Assembly: GCA_015068655.1 (NCBI GenBank) | Contig: SVKC01000005.1 | Coordinates: 1-55,402, forward strand | Length of the DNA: 55,402 bases | Source: Oscillospiraceae bacterium | GTDB taxonomy: Bacteria; Bacillota; Clostridia; Monoglobales; Monoglobaceae | Direction: 5' to 3' | Shown: piece after piece, positions 38,444 to 48,164 of the stretch | Layout: the number at the start of each line of letters is the position of its first letter | Position numbering within the stretch: the first letter of the stretch is position 1 | Program-made: the position numbers and the translations under genes | The notes under the pieces: model-generated | What the model saw: only the letters and a program-made list of their open reading frames with translations | Databases searched by the model: none | What the model was told of the DNA's origin: nothing

Positions 38444-38938
38444 ATGAATATAATTGCGGCTGCAGACCTGAACTGGGGTATAGGAAAAGACGGGGATTTG
38501 CTTGACAGTATTCCCGAAGATATGAAATTTTTTAGAGAAAAAACAAGCGGTTGTGCTGTTATAATGGGAAAAAATACTTTTCTGTCTTTTCCAAATCAAA
38601 AGCCACTTCCGAAAAGGCTCAATATTGTTCTCACAAGTGATGAAACCTTCAAGCCTGAGGGTGTAACTGTGTGCAGGTCAATGGAAGAAGCTGTGGAAGC
38701 AGCAAAAAAGGAATATGAAGATGAAAAAATATTCTTTATTGGCGGAGAATCTGTTTACCGCGAAGCCGAAAAGTTTGCTGATACTGCATATATAACTAAA
38801 ATTGACAAGAAATATGAAGCTGACAGATTTTTATTGAACTTTGATGAAATTGAAAACTGGTATGTTTCAAATGAAGAAATGGTGAAAACAGAAAAAGGTA
38901 TTTACATTACATTTGTGACCTACAAAAAAGAAAGATAA
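38444..38938 (+). CDS. folA: Dihydrofolate reductase
   Basis: This 164-aa DHFR regenerates tetrahydrofolate consumed by thymidylate synthase. Motifs: MNIIAAADLNWGIGKDGDLLDSIPEDMKFF, then GCAVIMGKNTFLSFPNQKPLPKRLNIVLT and IFFIGGESVYREAEKFADTAYIT. It is of normal length. It ends in a hairpin terminator starting at the stop codon. Confidence 0.94.
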   Translation: MNIIAAADLNWGIGKDGDLLDSIPEDMKFFREKTSGCAVIMGKNTFLSFPNQKPLPKRLNIVLTSDETFKPEGVTVCRSMEEAVEAAKKEYEDEKIFFIGGESVYREAEKFADTAYITKIDKKYEADRFLLNFDEIENWYVSNEEMVKTEKGIYITFVTYKKER

Positions 38939-38961
38939 AAAGGGCTGTGCAGCCCTTTTTG
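38937..38961 (+). terminator. folA terminator
   Basis: AGGGCTGTGCAGCCCTTTTT: a compact GC-rich stem with a U-run right after folA. An alternative GTG start of the next gene falls inside it, which argues for the later ATG there. Confidence 0.9.
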
Positions 38962-39005
38962 TGCGTAATATGTTCGAAAAAAAGTCCGAAAGTGAGGACA
39001 TAAAA

Positions 39006-40250
39006 ATGATTGAAGTAAAGAATCTCACAAAAACCTACAAGATTTATGACAAGCCGGGAGACCGAATCAAGGAATCAGTTTTTCCTCGGCTTTACAAAGA
39101 CAAAATAAAAGAATTCAATGCTCTTTCAGATATTAATTTCATTATCGAAAAGGGTGAAACTGTTGGAATTATCGGAAAAAACGGTTCGGGAAAATCAACA
39201 CTCCTGAAAATTCTTACGGGTGTAATCAACCAGACTGCCGGTGAAAAGAATATGGAAGGAACAGTTTCCGCTCTTCTGGAGCTTGGGGCAGGCTTTAATC
39301 CCGAATATACGGGAATTGAAAATATTTTTCTCAACGGAACAATTATGGGAATGAAGAAGGAAGAGGTTGAAGAAAAAATTGATGAAATTGCAGAGTTTGC
39401 AGAAATAGGCGATTTCATAAACCGTCCCGTGAAAAATTATTCGAGCGGTATGTTTGTTCGTCTTGCCTTTGCCGTTGCAATCAATACTGACCCTGATATT
39501 CTTATTGTTGACGAGGCTCTTGCGGTGGGTGACTATCGTTTTCAGGCAAAGTGCTACAACAAGTTTGAGGAGCTGAAGGAAAAGGGAAAGACAATCCTTT
39601 TTGTCAGCCACGATGTTGATGCTGTACGCCGTTTCTGTTCGAGAGCTATCTGGCTTGACAACGGAAAAACTGTTATGGACGGGGATGTGAATGAGGTTAC
39701 ATCAAAATATATGGAGTTCATAACCAGCAATGCAAAAAGTGCCGAGGAGCTTTTTAAAAAGGAAACAGAAAAGCTTCAATCAGCAGATGAAATTCCCGAA
39801 AAAGAATTCAATGCCATAAATCGTTTCGGCTCGGATGTGGGCTGCATAAAAAATGTTAGAGTTTTCAAAAATAACAGGGAAACAGAGGTTTTTGATTCAG
39901 GTGACAGAATGACTGTCGAAACTGTTGTTGACATTCCTGAAAATTCCAATCTTGAAAATGTTGGCTTTGCTCTTTCACTGAAAAACAAAAACGGTCTTGA
40001 TTTGGTGGTTACGGCTCTTCATGATATGAATATGAGATTCAAAAGAACGGGTCGGAATGTTGTGAGAATTTCTCTTCCACTTTATCTGAATGTGGGCGAA
40101 TACACGGTGACACCAAGCCTTGAAAGAAGAGATACTGTTCCTATACAGTATTATGACTATATTGAAGGTGCGGCGTATGTGAAGGTTGTTTGTGACAAAG
40201 AGTATTTCGGCGTAATGAAGGTTCCGTCGGAAATAACCCTGGGAGAATAA
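39006..40250 (+). CDS. Polysaccharide-export ABC transporter ATPase (Wzt/TagH-like)
   Basis: This 414-aa ATPase has the N-terminal nucleotide-binding domain of the polysaccharide/teichoic-acid export group: LSDINFIIEKGETVGIIGKNGSGKSTLLKIL, GFNPEYTGIENIFLNG, signature YSSGMFVRLAFA, Walker B ILIVDEALAVGD and FVSHDVDAV. Residues 270-414 form a C-terminal domain of the Wzt type, which in O-antigen exporters binds the glycan. The start is the ATG at 39006 with GTGAGGA upstream. The partner permease (Wzm/TagG) is not adjacent in the window. The two large glycosyltransferases that follow suggest that it exports a surface glycan. Confidence 0.9.
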   Translation: MIEVKNLTKTYKIYDKPGDRIKESVFPRLYKDKIKEFNALSDINFIIEKGETVGIIGKNGSGKSTLLKILTGVINQTAGEKNMEGTVSALLELGAGFNPEYTGIENIFLNGTIMGMKKEEVEEKIDEIAEFAEIGDFINRPVKNYSSGMFVRLAFAVAINTDPDILIVDEALAVGDYRFQAKCYNKFEELKEKGKTILFVSHDVDAVRRFCSRAIWLDNGKTVMDGDVNEVTSKYMEFITSNAKSAEELFKKETEKLQSADEIPEKEFNAINRFGSDVGCIKNVRVFKNNRETEVFDSGDRMTVETVVDIPENSNLENVGFALSLKNKNGLDLVVTALHDMNMRFKRTGRNVVRISLPLYLNVGEYTVTPSLERRDTVPIQYYDYIEGAAYVKVVCDKEYFGVMKVPSEITLGE

Positions 40251-40252
40251 CT

Positions 40253-43200
40253 ATGGAAAATGAAAAAAAAGTTGAAATAAATTCCGGTGAATACTGGGAA
40301 GAAAGATTTGCAAGTGGTGACTGGGACAAAAATGAAGGACGCGAGCAGAGTATTTTCTTTTATGAAGTAGCCGTAAAAAATTTTCCCCATTGGTTGGGAG
40401 AGGACGCAAAAAAGAATTGTCTTTCTGTCTGTGACCTTGGCTGTGCCGAAGGTGAAGGTGCAGAGGTTCTTGGAAGATACTTTGAAAATTCTCATATAAC
40501 CGGTACAGATATTTCGGAGGCTGCTCTTAAAATTGCAAGAAAAAGGTATCCGAAGCACAGCTTTGTGAAGGATGATGTAAACAATTTCAAGTCCGAATAC
40601 GATATAATTTTTTCTTCAAATACTCTTGAACATTTTGAAAATGGCGGCGAGCTTCTCAAAAAGCTTATGAAAAACAGCAGAAAATATTTTGTTGTTCTGT
40701 TGCCTTTCAGGGAATTTGAAAGAATTGACGAGCATTTTTATACCTTTGATTACAAAACCTTTTCATTGATAAACGAGGATTTCAGCCTTGTATTTTTCAA
40801 GGAAATTGATTGCACCTATATGGAAGGCACCCAGTGGCCGGGAAAAGAAATACTTGTTATTTATCAAAAAAAAGGAACAGAGGGTATTGAGGAAAGAACT
40901 CTTGAGGATGTGGGAGAAGGTCTTTTTGATTCTTTGAACATTGCTCAAAATAATCTTGAAAAGCTTGAAGAAAAATTGAAGGAAACCAAAAAAGCTCTTG
41001 AAGAGGAAAAAGGGAAAACTATTCAGCTTGAAGAGAGAATAGAGGCTGACAGAAATGCTATTATGCAAATTCAGTTTGAAGCTCATCAGCACAAGCAGGA
41101 GGAGCTTGACCTTCACGAAACCTATGTATGGCGAACAGGTTTGAAAATCGAAAAAATTCTCCAGAAGACAGGTATTTCCTTTGTTCGTTCACTTCTCGAA
41201 ATATCGGACTACAAGAGAATGGGGCTTTTTCTCACCTTGCGGAAGGGTTTCAATGAAGCCTTCAACCGTGAGAATGTATCAAAGAAAAAACGCAGAAAGC
41301 TCAGGCTTTGCAGAGCGAAATTCAATCGTTATAAGGACGAACGTGAAAAGGCTATGGGAGGACTGCTGCAAAATATTGATGTTCCTCTCAAACAAGGACT
41401 TGTATCTGTGGTTCTTCCGGTTTTTAATGGAGAAAGAGTTCTTGAAAGCTCCATAAAATCGGTGCTTTCACAGAGTTATAATAATATTGAGCTGATAATC
41501 GTAAATGACGGTTCAACAGATTCCAGCCTTGAAATTGCAAAGCGTTATGCGCAAAGTGACAGCCGTGTGAGGGTCATAAGCCAAAGCAACAAAAAGCTTC
41601 CCACAGCTCTGTCTGTGGGCTTCCGTGCCGCAAAAGGTGAATTTTTCACCTGGACAAGTGCGGACAATATTATGCTTCTGGATTGCGTGAAAACCCTTGT
41701 GGAAAATCTTCAACGAAAGCCCCATATTGCTATGGTTTATGGCAATATGAGGTTAATAAACAGCAAGGGCAAAATAAAAAGAGGTCATTTCTGGTTCGAA
41801 AAACCTCTGTTTTCGGGAAATGTTTGTCTGCCCAAATCTGCCGAAAGCTTGAATACTTATGCTAACAATACAATTGGTGCGGCATTTATGTACAGAAAGT
41901 CTGCGGCTTTTTTGCTTGAAGATTATTCAAAGTACAAGACAAATCTTGAGGATTATGACTACTGGATGAGAATGAATTCTCTTTTGAAAATTGAACATAT
42001 TGATGAAGAAAAGCCCATTTATTTATATAGAATTCATTATGAATCCCTGACAGCTCACGACAAGGAGTTGGGTATAACAAAAAATCGTTACAAGCTTATG
42101 GTTCTTGACGATTTCAGGCGTGATTTTTATATGTCGGTACTTGTGTGGGTTATTGAAACAGAGGACGAAAACAATCCTCACTACATTGAATTTGCCGATG
42201 CTGCAAGGAAAGCGGGTCATATGATACTCAGCCGTGAGGAAGCAGAATCCATTTCTGCTCCTGAAAAGTATTCCTGTTTTTGTTACGCTTATTTCGGAAA
42301 GGGTGAAAATTCCTCAAAAGATAGTATTTCAGTGAATTTTTCGGGGTCAGTTCTGGTTTGTGATGAGCCTTGCGAAGCAGATGGTTTTGATATTCTTGTG
42401 ACCTGCAACAGTAATGCAGAGCTTCCCGAAACAGAGGATTACAAAGGGTGGTTCCGTGCAAAGGACGGAAAGACCGTGTTTGACCTTGCCGACACAAAAA
42501 TTAAAAACAAAATTTTGTACAGCCTTGAAAAAATGATTGATGACCCTGACAGTTATGAAAAGAAAATGTCAATCATTATATGTACCTATATGCGTGGCGA
42601 AAAGCTTATTGACGCAATTTGGTCAGTTATCCGTCAATCAATGAGCAAAAAGGAATATGAAATTATTATTGTTGACAATGCTCCTATGACTTCGGGTATA
42701 CGTGAAACTGTTGAGGATTTCAAAAATAAGTACAAGGATATTGACGGCTTTATAAGGTATATCGGTGTTCCCCAAAAGGGTCTTTCTTATGCAAGAAACG
42801 GCGGAATGTGGAATGCAAAGGGTGAGTATCTTCTTTTTCTTGATGACGATATACTTGCAGATTACTATTTGCTTGAAGAAATATTTACAGGCTTCAAGTA
42901 TCACCCCAATGTTGGAATTGTGGGCGGTCAGGTTATACTTGAAAGACCGTTCCCCACACCAAAGGTTCTACGAAAGGGCTGGGAAAGTCTCTGGAGCCAG
43001 TTCAAGATTTCAGGAAACAGCTTCCGTGAAGTTACACAGCAGTTTGAGTTTCCTTACGGTGCAGATTATGGCGTGAGACGCTCCGCAATATGGAGAGTAG
43101 GCGGTTTTCGTATGTGTTACGGAAGGGTTGGAAACGATTTTGCAGGCGGTGAAGAAACAGCTCTTGCCTTCAAAATGCTTGATATAGGCTATGGTATCGG

Positions 43201-43498
43201 CTTGCAGCCCAGAGCAAAGGTTCTTCACAGAGTGGATATTTCGAGATTCACTCATGAGCACGTGAAAAAAACAATCCGTGCAGGTGTTCTTACAACATAC
43301 AGATTTTTCTGCGACCTTCATACGGATATAGGCTGGACACGGAGATATGCCAAGAGCCAGATAAGAATTACAAAGAAGGAAATAAGTATTTTGGCAAAGA
43401 AAAAAGCCGACAGGCTTGATATATTCTACAAGGAATCATACCTTGAAGCGTGGAAAAATCTTTTGGAATATATTGAAAAAACCGAATCAGGAAGGTAG
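40253..43498 (+). CDS. Giant fusion: methyltransferase, coiled coil and two GT2 glycosyltransferase domains
   Basis: This 1081-aa protein combines several modules. Residues 10-210 are a SAM-dependent methyltransferase (VCDLGCAEGEG at 59-69, then SSNTLEHFENGG). About 225-290 is a coiled coil (LEKLEEKLKETKKALEEEKG). Residues 383-620 are a GT2 domain (LVSVVLPVFNGERVLE, IIVNDGSTDSSLE, FTWTSADN). Residues 771-1010 are a second GT2 domain (MSIIICTYMRGEKLID, LLFLDDDIL, YGADYGVRRSAIWRVGGFR). No membrane helices are seen. It starts 3 nt after the ATPase stop. The arrangement resembles WbdD/WbdA-like systems where a coiled-coil ruler and a terminal methyl group set chain length; this is an inference. 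Confidence 0.88.
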   Translation: MENEKKVEINSGEYWEERFASGDWDKNEGREQSIFFYEVAVKNFPHWLGEDAKKNCLSVCDLGCAEGEGAEVLGRYFENSHITGTDISEAALKIARKRYPKHSFVKDDVNNFKSEYDIIFSSNTLEHFENGGELLKKLMKNSRKYFVVLLPFREFERIDEHFYTFDYKTFSLINEDFSLVFFKEIDCTYMEGTQWPGKEILVIYQKKGTEGIEERTLEDVGEGLFDSLNIAQNNLEKLEEKLKETKKALEEEKGKTIQLEERIEADRNAIMQIQFEAHQHKQEELDLHETYVWRTGLKIEKILQKTGISFVRSLLEISDYKRMGLFLTLRKGFNEAFNRENVSKKKRRKLRLCRAKFNRYKDEREKAMGGLLQNIDVPLKQGLVSVVLPVFNGERVLESSIKSVLSQSYNNIELIIVNDGSTDSSLEIAKRYAQSDSRVRVISQSNKKLPTALSVGFRAAKGEFFTWTSADNIMLLDCVKTLVENLQRKPHIAMVYGNMRLINSKGKIKRGHFWFEKPLFSGNVCLPKSAESLNTYANNTIGAAFMYRKSAAFLLEDYSKYKTNLEDYDYWMRMNSLLKIEHIDEEKPIYLYRIHYESLTAHDKELGITKNRYKLMVLDDFRRDFYMSVLVWVIETEDENNPHYIEFADAARKAGHMILSREEAESISAPEKYSCFCYAYFGKGENSSKDSISVNFSGSVLVCDEPCEADGFDILVTCNSNAELPETEDYKGWFRAKDGKTVFDLADTKIKNKILYSLEKMIDDPDSYEKKMSIIICTYMRGEKLIDAIWSVIRQSMSKKEYEIIIVDNAPMTSGIRETVEDFKNKYKDIDGFIRYIGVPQKGLSYARNGGMWNAKGEYLLFLDDDILADYYLLEEIFTGFKYHPNVGIVGGQVILERPFPTPKVLRKGWESLWSQFKISGNSFREVTQQFEFPYGADYGVRRSAIWRVGGFRMCYGRVGNDFAGGEETALAFKMLDIGYGIGLQPRAKVLHRVDISRFTHEHVKKTIRAGVLTTYRFFCDLHTDIGWTRRYAKSQIRITKKEISILAKKKADRLDIFYKESYLEAWKNLLEYIEKTESGR

Positions 43499-43508
43499 GA
43501 AGAGGCAA

Positions 43509-45737
43509 ATGCTTAATTATTTGAAAAAGCTTTTTTTCGGAGCAAAAGAGCCTGAAGAAAAGGTTCTCAATCTCTATCAGTACAAGTTTCTGAGATACAA
43601 GGAGGAAAGAGAAAGAAAATATCCTCTTGATTTGACAAAGGTTCATGTTCCACAGGAAAAAGACCTTATAACAGTTGTACTTCCCGTATACAACGGCGGA
43701 GAAATACTTGCAGATTCCATTGAGTCGGTGCTTCGTCAGACTTATACGAACTTTGAGCTTATTATAATAAACGACGGTTCAAAGGACAACACCCTTGAAA
43801 TTGCACGGGAGTTTGCGGAAAAGGACAGCAGAATAAGGGTTCTCACTCAGGAAAACAAAAAAATTCCCAGAACCCTTTCAAGAGGCTTTCGTGAAGCGAG
43901 AGGTGAATTTCTTACCTGGACAAGTGCGGACAACGTAATGGACGACGATTTTCTCGAAAAAATGGTGGGTGAGCTGAAAACAAACCCGAAGACAGCTATG
44001 ATTTGGGCAAATATGCGTCTTATTGACGGAAAGGGAAAAAAGCTGAAAAACCACGGATGGTTTGAATATCCTATGGGAAGCTCAAACGTAATGTTCCCGC
44101 ACAATGCCTTTGAACTCAATACTTATGCGAACAACACAATCGGCGCGGCGTTTATGTACCGAAAGGCTGCGGCAGAAATTCTGGGCTGTTATTCAAGCTA
44201 CAAGCATACTCTTGAGGATTATGACTACTGGATGCGAATGAACTCTCTTCTCACGCTCCGTCATACTTCCTTCACTGAGCCTGTTTATTCCTATCGCTGG
44301 CACGACGGTTCTCTCACCGCAAAGGACAAGGAGCTGGGTATAACAAAGAACCGTTATAAGCTGATGGTCTTTGATGATTTCAGACGTGATTTCTATCTCA
44401 CTCCCCTTGTGTGGTATTTGAACAATGATGAAAGAAACAAGGCTGTTGCGGAAGCTTTCAAGAAGAAGATAATTGATGCGGGTCATATTGTTATTGAAAA
44501 GGATGATTTGTCTTCGTTGTTTTTTGGAAGCAGTCCTTCAAATCTTGTTTATGCAGATTTTGGCGGCTGCGGCTGCGAAACAGAGCTTCCTGTTGATGCT
44601 GTGAAGGTGGCTGTAAACTCCAATATTACAGAAAACTTTGATTTTTCCGTTTTTGTTTCGGATTCTTCGATGCAGGATTACAATGGTTATACTGTTGATG
44701 ATGTGGAAACCCTGTTTTCTTTTATTGATGCGAAAGCAAAAAATGATATGCTTTATGCTATGGAAGGCAGACTTTCGGAGGAAGCTTCTTTTTCAAAGAA
44801 GGTATCTGTGGTTCTTTGTACCCACAAGCTTTCGGAAACTCTTCCGGCTTGTCTTGAAGCTTTGTGCAATCAGAATGCGAAACCGGAAGACTTTGAAATT
44901 GTGTTTGTGAACAACAATTTCCGCAACACAGAGTTGAAGGAATTTGTTCAGGATATGAAGAAAAAGTATGAAAATATTGAAATCAACTACATAACCGAAC
45001 CCCGAAAGGGCTTGTCCTTTGCGAGAAACAGCGGTATGTGGGAGGCAAAGGGAGAAATTGTTCTCTATGTGGATGATGATTCGATTGCAACAGAAAATCT
45101 TGTATGTGAAACTTCAAAATCATTTGAAGGTCGTGAAGACCTTGGTGCTTGCGGAGGTCAGGTAATTCTCACGGTTCCCGAGGGTGCCAAAGAGCTTGTG
45201 AACGAGAGAACCATAGGTCTTTGGAGCAATCTGGAAATCGAGGGCAAAGGATTTCGTTATGCAAAGGATTACGGCGATTTTCCTTATGGCGCAAACTTTG
45301 CTGTAAGAAATGAATGTCTTCGTATGATTGGCGGTTTCAGGTGCAGCTACGGAAGGGTAGGTACTAATTTTGCAGGTGGCGAAGAAACACTCGTATGCTT
45401 TATGATGGATGAAATTCATATGAAGGTGGGACTCAATGCCGACTCATCTGTTGAACACAGAGTTAATCCTGAGCGTTTCAATCTTGAACATATTGAAAAG
45501 ACTGCATATTCGGGAATAATGACCCAGTACCGCCTGAGACGTGACCTTTATGCTCCGCAGGACTGGAATGATATGAATGTACGTGAGCGTGCAATGAAGG
45601 CTGAAAGAATGGCAAAATCTTTCAAGGAAGGAACAGCGGATTATGTTCTTCAAGCTGCAACGGCAAAAGCCTTTCGTGAGGTTCTTGTGTCACGGCAGAA
45701 TGATTATGAGTACCTGACAAAAAACAAAAGTAAGTAG
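43509..45737 (+). CDS. Tandem GT2 glycosyltransferase, paralogue of the upstream gene
   Basis: This 742-aa protein has two GT2 domains: about residues 50-290 (LITVVLPVYNGGEILADS, IIINDGSKDNTLE, LTWTSADNVMDDDF) and about 430-680 (VSVVLCTHKLSETLPACLEAL, VLYVDDDSIATEN, PYGANFAVRNECLRMIGGFR). It aligns with residues from about 350 of the gene upstream along its whole length, including AFELNTYANNTIGAAFMYRKAA, but lacks the methyltransferase and coiled coil. It therefore arose by duplication. The start is ATG 43509 with GGAAGAGG just upstream. The glycan product is unknown; it is probably assembled at the inner membrane face for the ATPase at 39006. Confidence 0.9.
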   Translation: MLNYLKKLFFGAKEPEEKVLNLYQYKFLRYKEERERKYPLDLTKVHVPQEKDLITVVLPVYNGGEILADSIESVLRQTYTNFELIIINDGSKDNTLEIAREFAEKDSRIRVLTQENKKIPRTLSRGFREARGEFLTWTSADNVMDDDFLEKMVGELKTNPKTAMIWANMRLIDGKGKKLKNHGWFEYPMGSSNVMFPHNAFELNTYANNTIGAAFMYRKAAAEILGCYSSYKHTLEDYDYWMRMNSLLTLRHTSFTEPVYSYRWHDGSLTAKDKELGITKNRYKLMVFDDFRRDFYLTPLVWYLNNDERNKAVAEAFKKKIIDAGHIVIEKDDLSSLFFGSSPSNLVYADFGGCGCETELPVDAVKVAVNSNITENFDFSVFVSDSSMQDYNGYTVDDVETLFSFIDAKAKNDMLYAMEGRLSEEASFSKKVSVVLCTHKLSETLPACLEALCNQNAKPEDFEIVFVNNNFRNTELKEFVQDMKKKYENIEINYITEPRKGLSFARNSGMWEAKGEIVLYVDDDSIATENLVCETSKSFEGREDLGACGGQVILTVPEGAKELVNERTIGLWSNLEIEGKGFRYAKDYGDFPYGANFAVRNECLRMIGGFRCSYGRVGTNFAGGEETLVCFMMDEIHMKVGLNADSSVEHRVNPERFNLEHIEKTAYSGIMTQYRLRRDLYAPQDWNDMNVRERAMKAERMAKSFKEGTADYVLQAATAKAFREVLVSRQNDYEYLTKNKSK

Positions 45738-45756
45738 AAATCGGAGAAACTGAATT

Positions 45757-47532
45757 ATGTTCAAAAAAATGCAATGGAAAATAGTTGTGCTTTTTGTGGC
45801 ATTGGTTCTTGCTATTATGCTTATTGTGGGTGCGTATATGTTCAACAGTATTGTGAAGACGTATACAAACGCTTTCAACGAGCAAATGGACAAGGTTATG
45901 TCAGGGGATTTCACAACAGCCATAACGGAAATTCTCACAAGTCAGATTTCGGCAGAAGAAAGAGTCGACCGAATTAATACGGTTATTTCAGCTTACTCTG
46001 CACAGCTGGGACTTTCGGAACAGCGTCAGTGTGCCGTTCTCAATGCATCCGATGCGTCAAGGGTTGTTTATACCGGTGCGGAGGCAGAAGTTTTTGAGAA
46101 AACTCCCAATATTCTTCAGGCAATGTCGGGAACAACAGGAAAAAGTGTTCGAATAACAGCAAACTATATGGATTATGCATACTTTGTGGACGGCGGTCAG
46201 AACGGAAATTTCATAATTTATGTGAGGGACAACAAGCAAGGCGTCAACAGCTTAACACGGAATATGCTTTATATTATAGTTCAGGCATTGCTGTTCGGGG
46301 CGCTTGCTTCAATCTTCCTTGGATATTTTCTGTCTAGAACAATCACAAACCCCATTTCTATCCTCACGGAAAAAGCGGAGGATTTTGCGGAAGGAAACTT
46401 TGATTCAAACCTTGAAGTTTTTTCAAAGGATGAAATTGGAACTCTGGTTGAAACCTTCAATTATATGGGCGGAGTTATGAAAAACGCCATTAGTGAGGTT
46501 GCGGGTGAAAAACACAAGCTGGAGGTTATACTTGAAAACATAAACAACGGAATTATTGCCTTCGGCACTACTCAGGAGATTATTTCTATAAACAAGACCG
46601 CAAAAAACATGCTGAACATTGATGAAACGGAAGGCATAAGATTTGACAGCTTTTTCAGGGAGCTCAATGCAGATGTGTGTATGGCGGAGTTTATTTATCT
46701 TCGAAAATACAAAACAGAATCCCGTGAGTTTTTGACAAACAGCAGGCACATAAAGACTTATTTTCTTCCCTTCAGGTTGGAAGATAACAGTGTGGGCGGC
46801 GTGGTTTGTGTGTTTAATGACGTTACAGAGGAATTCAATCTGGAAAGGTCAAGAAAGAAATTTGTGGCAGAGGTTTCGCATGAGCTGAAAACTCCCCTTA
46901 CTACAATCGGAACTTATACAGAGACGCTTATTGACAATTATCCTGTGGGCGAGGAAATGGAGCTTTCGTTCCTGAAAACCATACAGAATGAAACAACAAA
47001 AATGACTACTCTGGTGAAAAATCTTCTCACACTTTCAAAATACGATGCCCAGAGTGTTGAAATGAACAAGGAAGCCTTTGACCTTGGGGAAATGCTTCGT
47101 GATGTGGTGAAAACTTTTATGGTTGAAGCAGAGAACAAGAATCAGGAGCTTGTTTTCAATGTACTGAACGTCATTCCAATGGTTTATGCTGACAAGTTCC
47201 AGCTTGAAAGAGCCGTAAAAAATATAATTTCAAATTCAATGAAATATACACCTGAAAGGGGAAGAATAGGTGTTTTTGCGGGTTTTGTAAATAATGAGGC
47301 TTATATAAAGATTGAGGACAACGGTATTGGTATTCCTGAACAAGACCTTGCACACGTTTTCGACAGATTTTACCGTGTGGACAAAGCCCGTTCCAGAGAA
47401 CAGGGCGGCACAGGTCTGGGACTTTCCATTGCAAAGGAAATTATTGAAAATCACAAGGGTACAATCAGCATGGAAAGTGTTCAGTATGAATTTACCAGAG
47501 TAACCATTACATTGCCGATTAATGCGGAATAA
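45757..47532 (+). CDS. Sensor histidine kinase, WalK/PhoR type
   Basis: This 591-aa kinase has a membrane helix at about 7-29, an extracellular sensor domain (30-165), a second helix (168-193), a HAMP domain (about 194-246, SRTITNPISILTEKAEDFAEGNF), a PAS domain (about 255-365), the HisKA motif FVAEVSHELKTPLTTI with His375, and a HATPase domain (NIISNSMKYTP, DNGIGIPEQDLAHVFDRFYRVD, GGTGLGLSIAKEI). This layout matches WalK/VicK. No response regulator gene lies next to it, so it is an orphan here. It follows the glycosyltransferase gene by 19 nt, suggesting co-transcription with the surface-glycan cluster. Confidence 0.93.
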   Translation: MFKKMQWKIVVLFVALVLAIMLIVGAYMFNSIVKTYTNAFNEQMDKVMSGDFTTAITEILTSQISAEERVDRINTVISAYSAQLGLSEQRQCAVLNASDASRVVYTGAEAEVFEKTPNILQAMSGTTGKSVRITANYMDYAYFVDGGQNGNFIIYVRDNKQGVNSLTRNMLYIIVQALLFGALASIFLGYFLSRTITNPISILTEKAEDFAEGNFDSNLEVFSKDEIGTLVETFNYMGGVMKNAISEVAGEKHKLEVILENINNGIIAFGTTQEIISINKTAKNMLNIDETEGIRFDSFFRELNADVCMAEFIYLRKYKTESREFLTNSRHIKTYFLPFRLEDNSVGGVVCVFNDVTEEFNLERSRKKFVAEVSHELKTPLTTIGTYTETLIDNYPVGEEMELSFLKTIQNETTKMTTLVKNLLTLSKYDAQSVEMNKEAFDLGEMLRDVVKTFMVEAENKNQELVFNVLNVIPMVYADKFQLERAVKNIISNSMKYTPERGRIGVFAGFVNNEAYIKIEDNGIGIPEQDLAHVFDRFYRVDKARSREQGGTGLGLSIAKEIIENHKGTISMESVQYEFTRVTITLPINAE

Positions 47533-47576
47533 TGGTTATGTAACAAAAATGATACAAAATATGTGTTTTTTTGACA

Positions 47577-47605
47577 TTGACGAAAAAGCAAAAATGGGTT
47601 ATACT
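47577..47605 (+). promoter_or_regulatory. Promoter of smpB
   Basis: TTGACG (47577-47582), a 17-bp spacer and TATACT (47600-47605), 44 bp before the smpB start. A second -35 (TTGACA, 47571) overlaps with longer spacing. Confidence 0.65.
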
Positions 47606-47648
47606 ATATTCAGTTTGAAAATCCGAAGGAAAGGAGAGGGAAAATCAA

Positions 47649-48119
47649 ATGGCAGCTGAAAAAATCAGCATAAAGTCTGTTTCAAAAAACAAAAAAGCCT
47701 TTCACGATTATTTTGTGGATGATACCTATGAAGCAGGAATTTCCCTTTTCGGAACCGAGGTCAAATCAGTACGTGAGGGAAAGGTAAACCTGAAGGACAG
47801 TTATGTGTCCGTGAAAACGGGGGAAGCCATTCTTATAGGTATGCACATTTCTCCTTATGAAAAAGGAAATATCTTCAACCGTGACCCATTGCGGCAGAGA
47901 AAGCTGCTTCTTCACCGCCGTGAAATAAACAAGCTTGTGGGGCTTACGCAACAGCAAGGTTATACTCTTATTCCCCTTGAGGTTTATTTCAAGGGTTCAC
48001 ACGTGAAGGTGGCTCTCGGTCTTTGCCGAGGTAAGAAGAATTATGACAAGCGTGATGCAATGGCAGAACGTGACGCAAAGCGTCAGATTGACCGTGCCTT
48101 GAAGGAACGAATGAGATAG
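47649..48119 (+). CDS. smpB: SsrA-binding protein SmpB
   Basis: SmpB binds tmRNA and brings it to stalled ribosomes. The 156-aa protein has the OB-fold motifs [80 protein letters not shown] and a basic C-terminal tail. The ribosome binding site is AAAGGAGAGG. The gene lies 45 nt upstream of ssrA, so smpB and its RNA partner are adjacent. Confidence 0.97.
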   Translation: MAAEKISIKSVSKNKKAFHDYFVDDTYEAGISLFGTEVKSVREGKVNLKDSYVSVKTGEAILIGMHISPYEKGNIFNRDPLRQRKLLLHRREINKLVGLTQQQGYTLIPLEVYFKGSHVKVALGLCRGKKNYDKRDAMAERDAKRQIDRALKERMR

Positions 48120-48164
48120 CTCACCTCTTTCTTATTCACTATTACCTCTTATTTTAATATATTC

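Noticed and set aside
38961-39005. GTG start at 38961 for the export ATPase
   Set aside because: It falls at the base of the folA terminator; the ATG at 39006 fits the family start and has GTGAGGA upstream.
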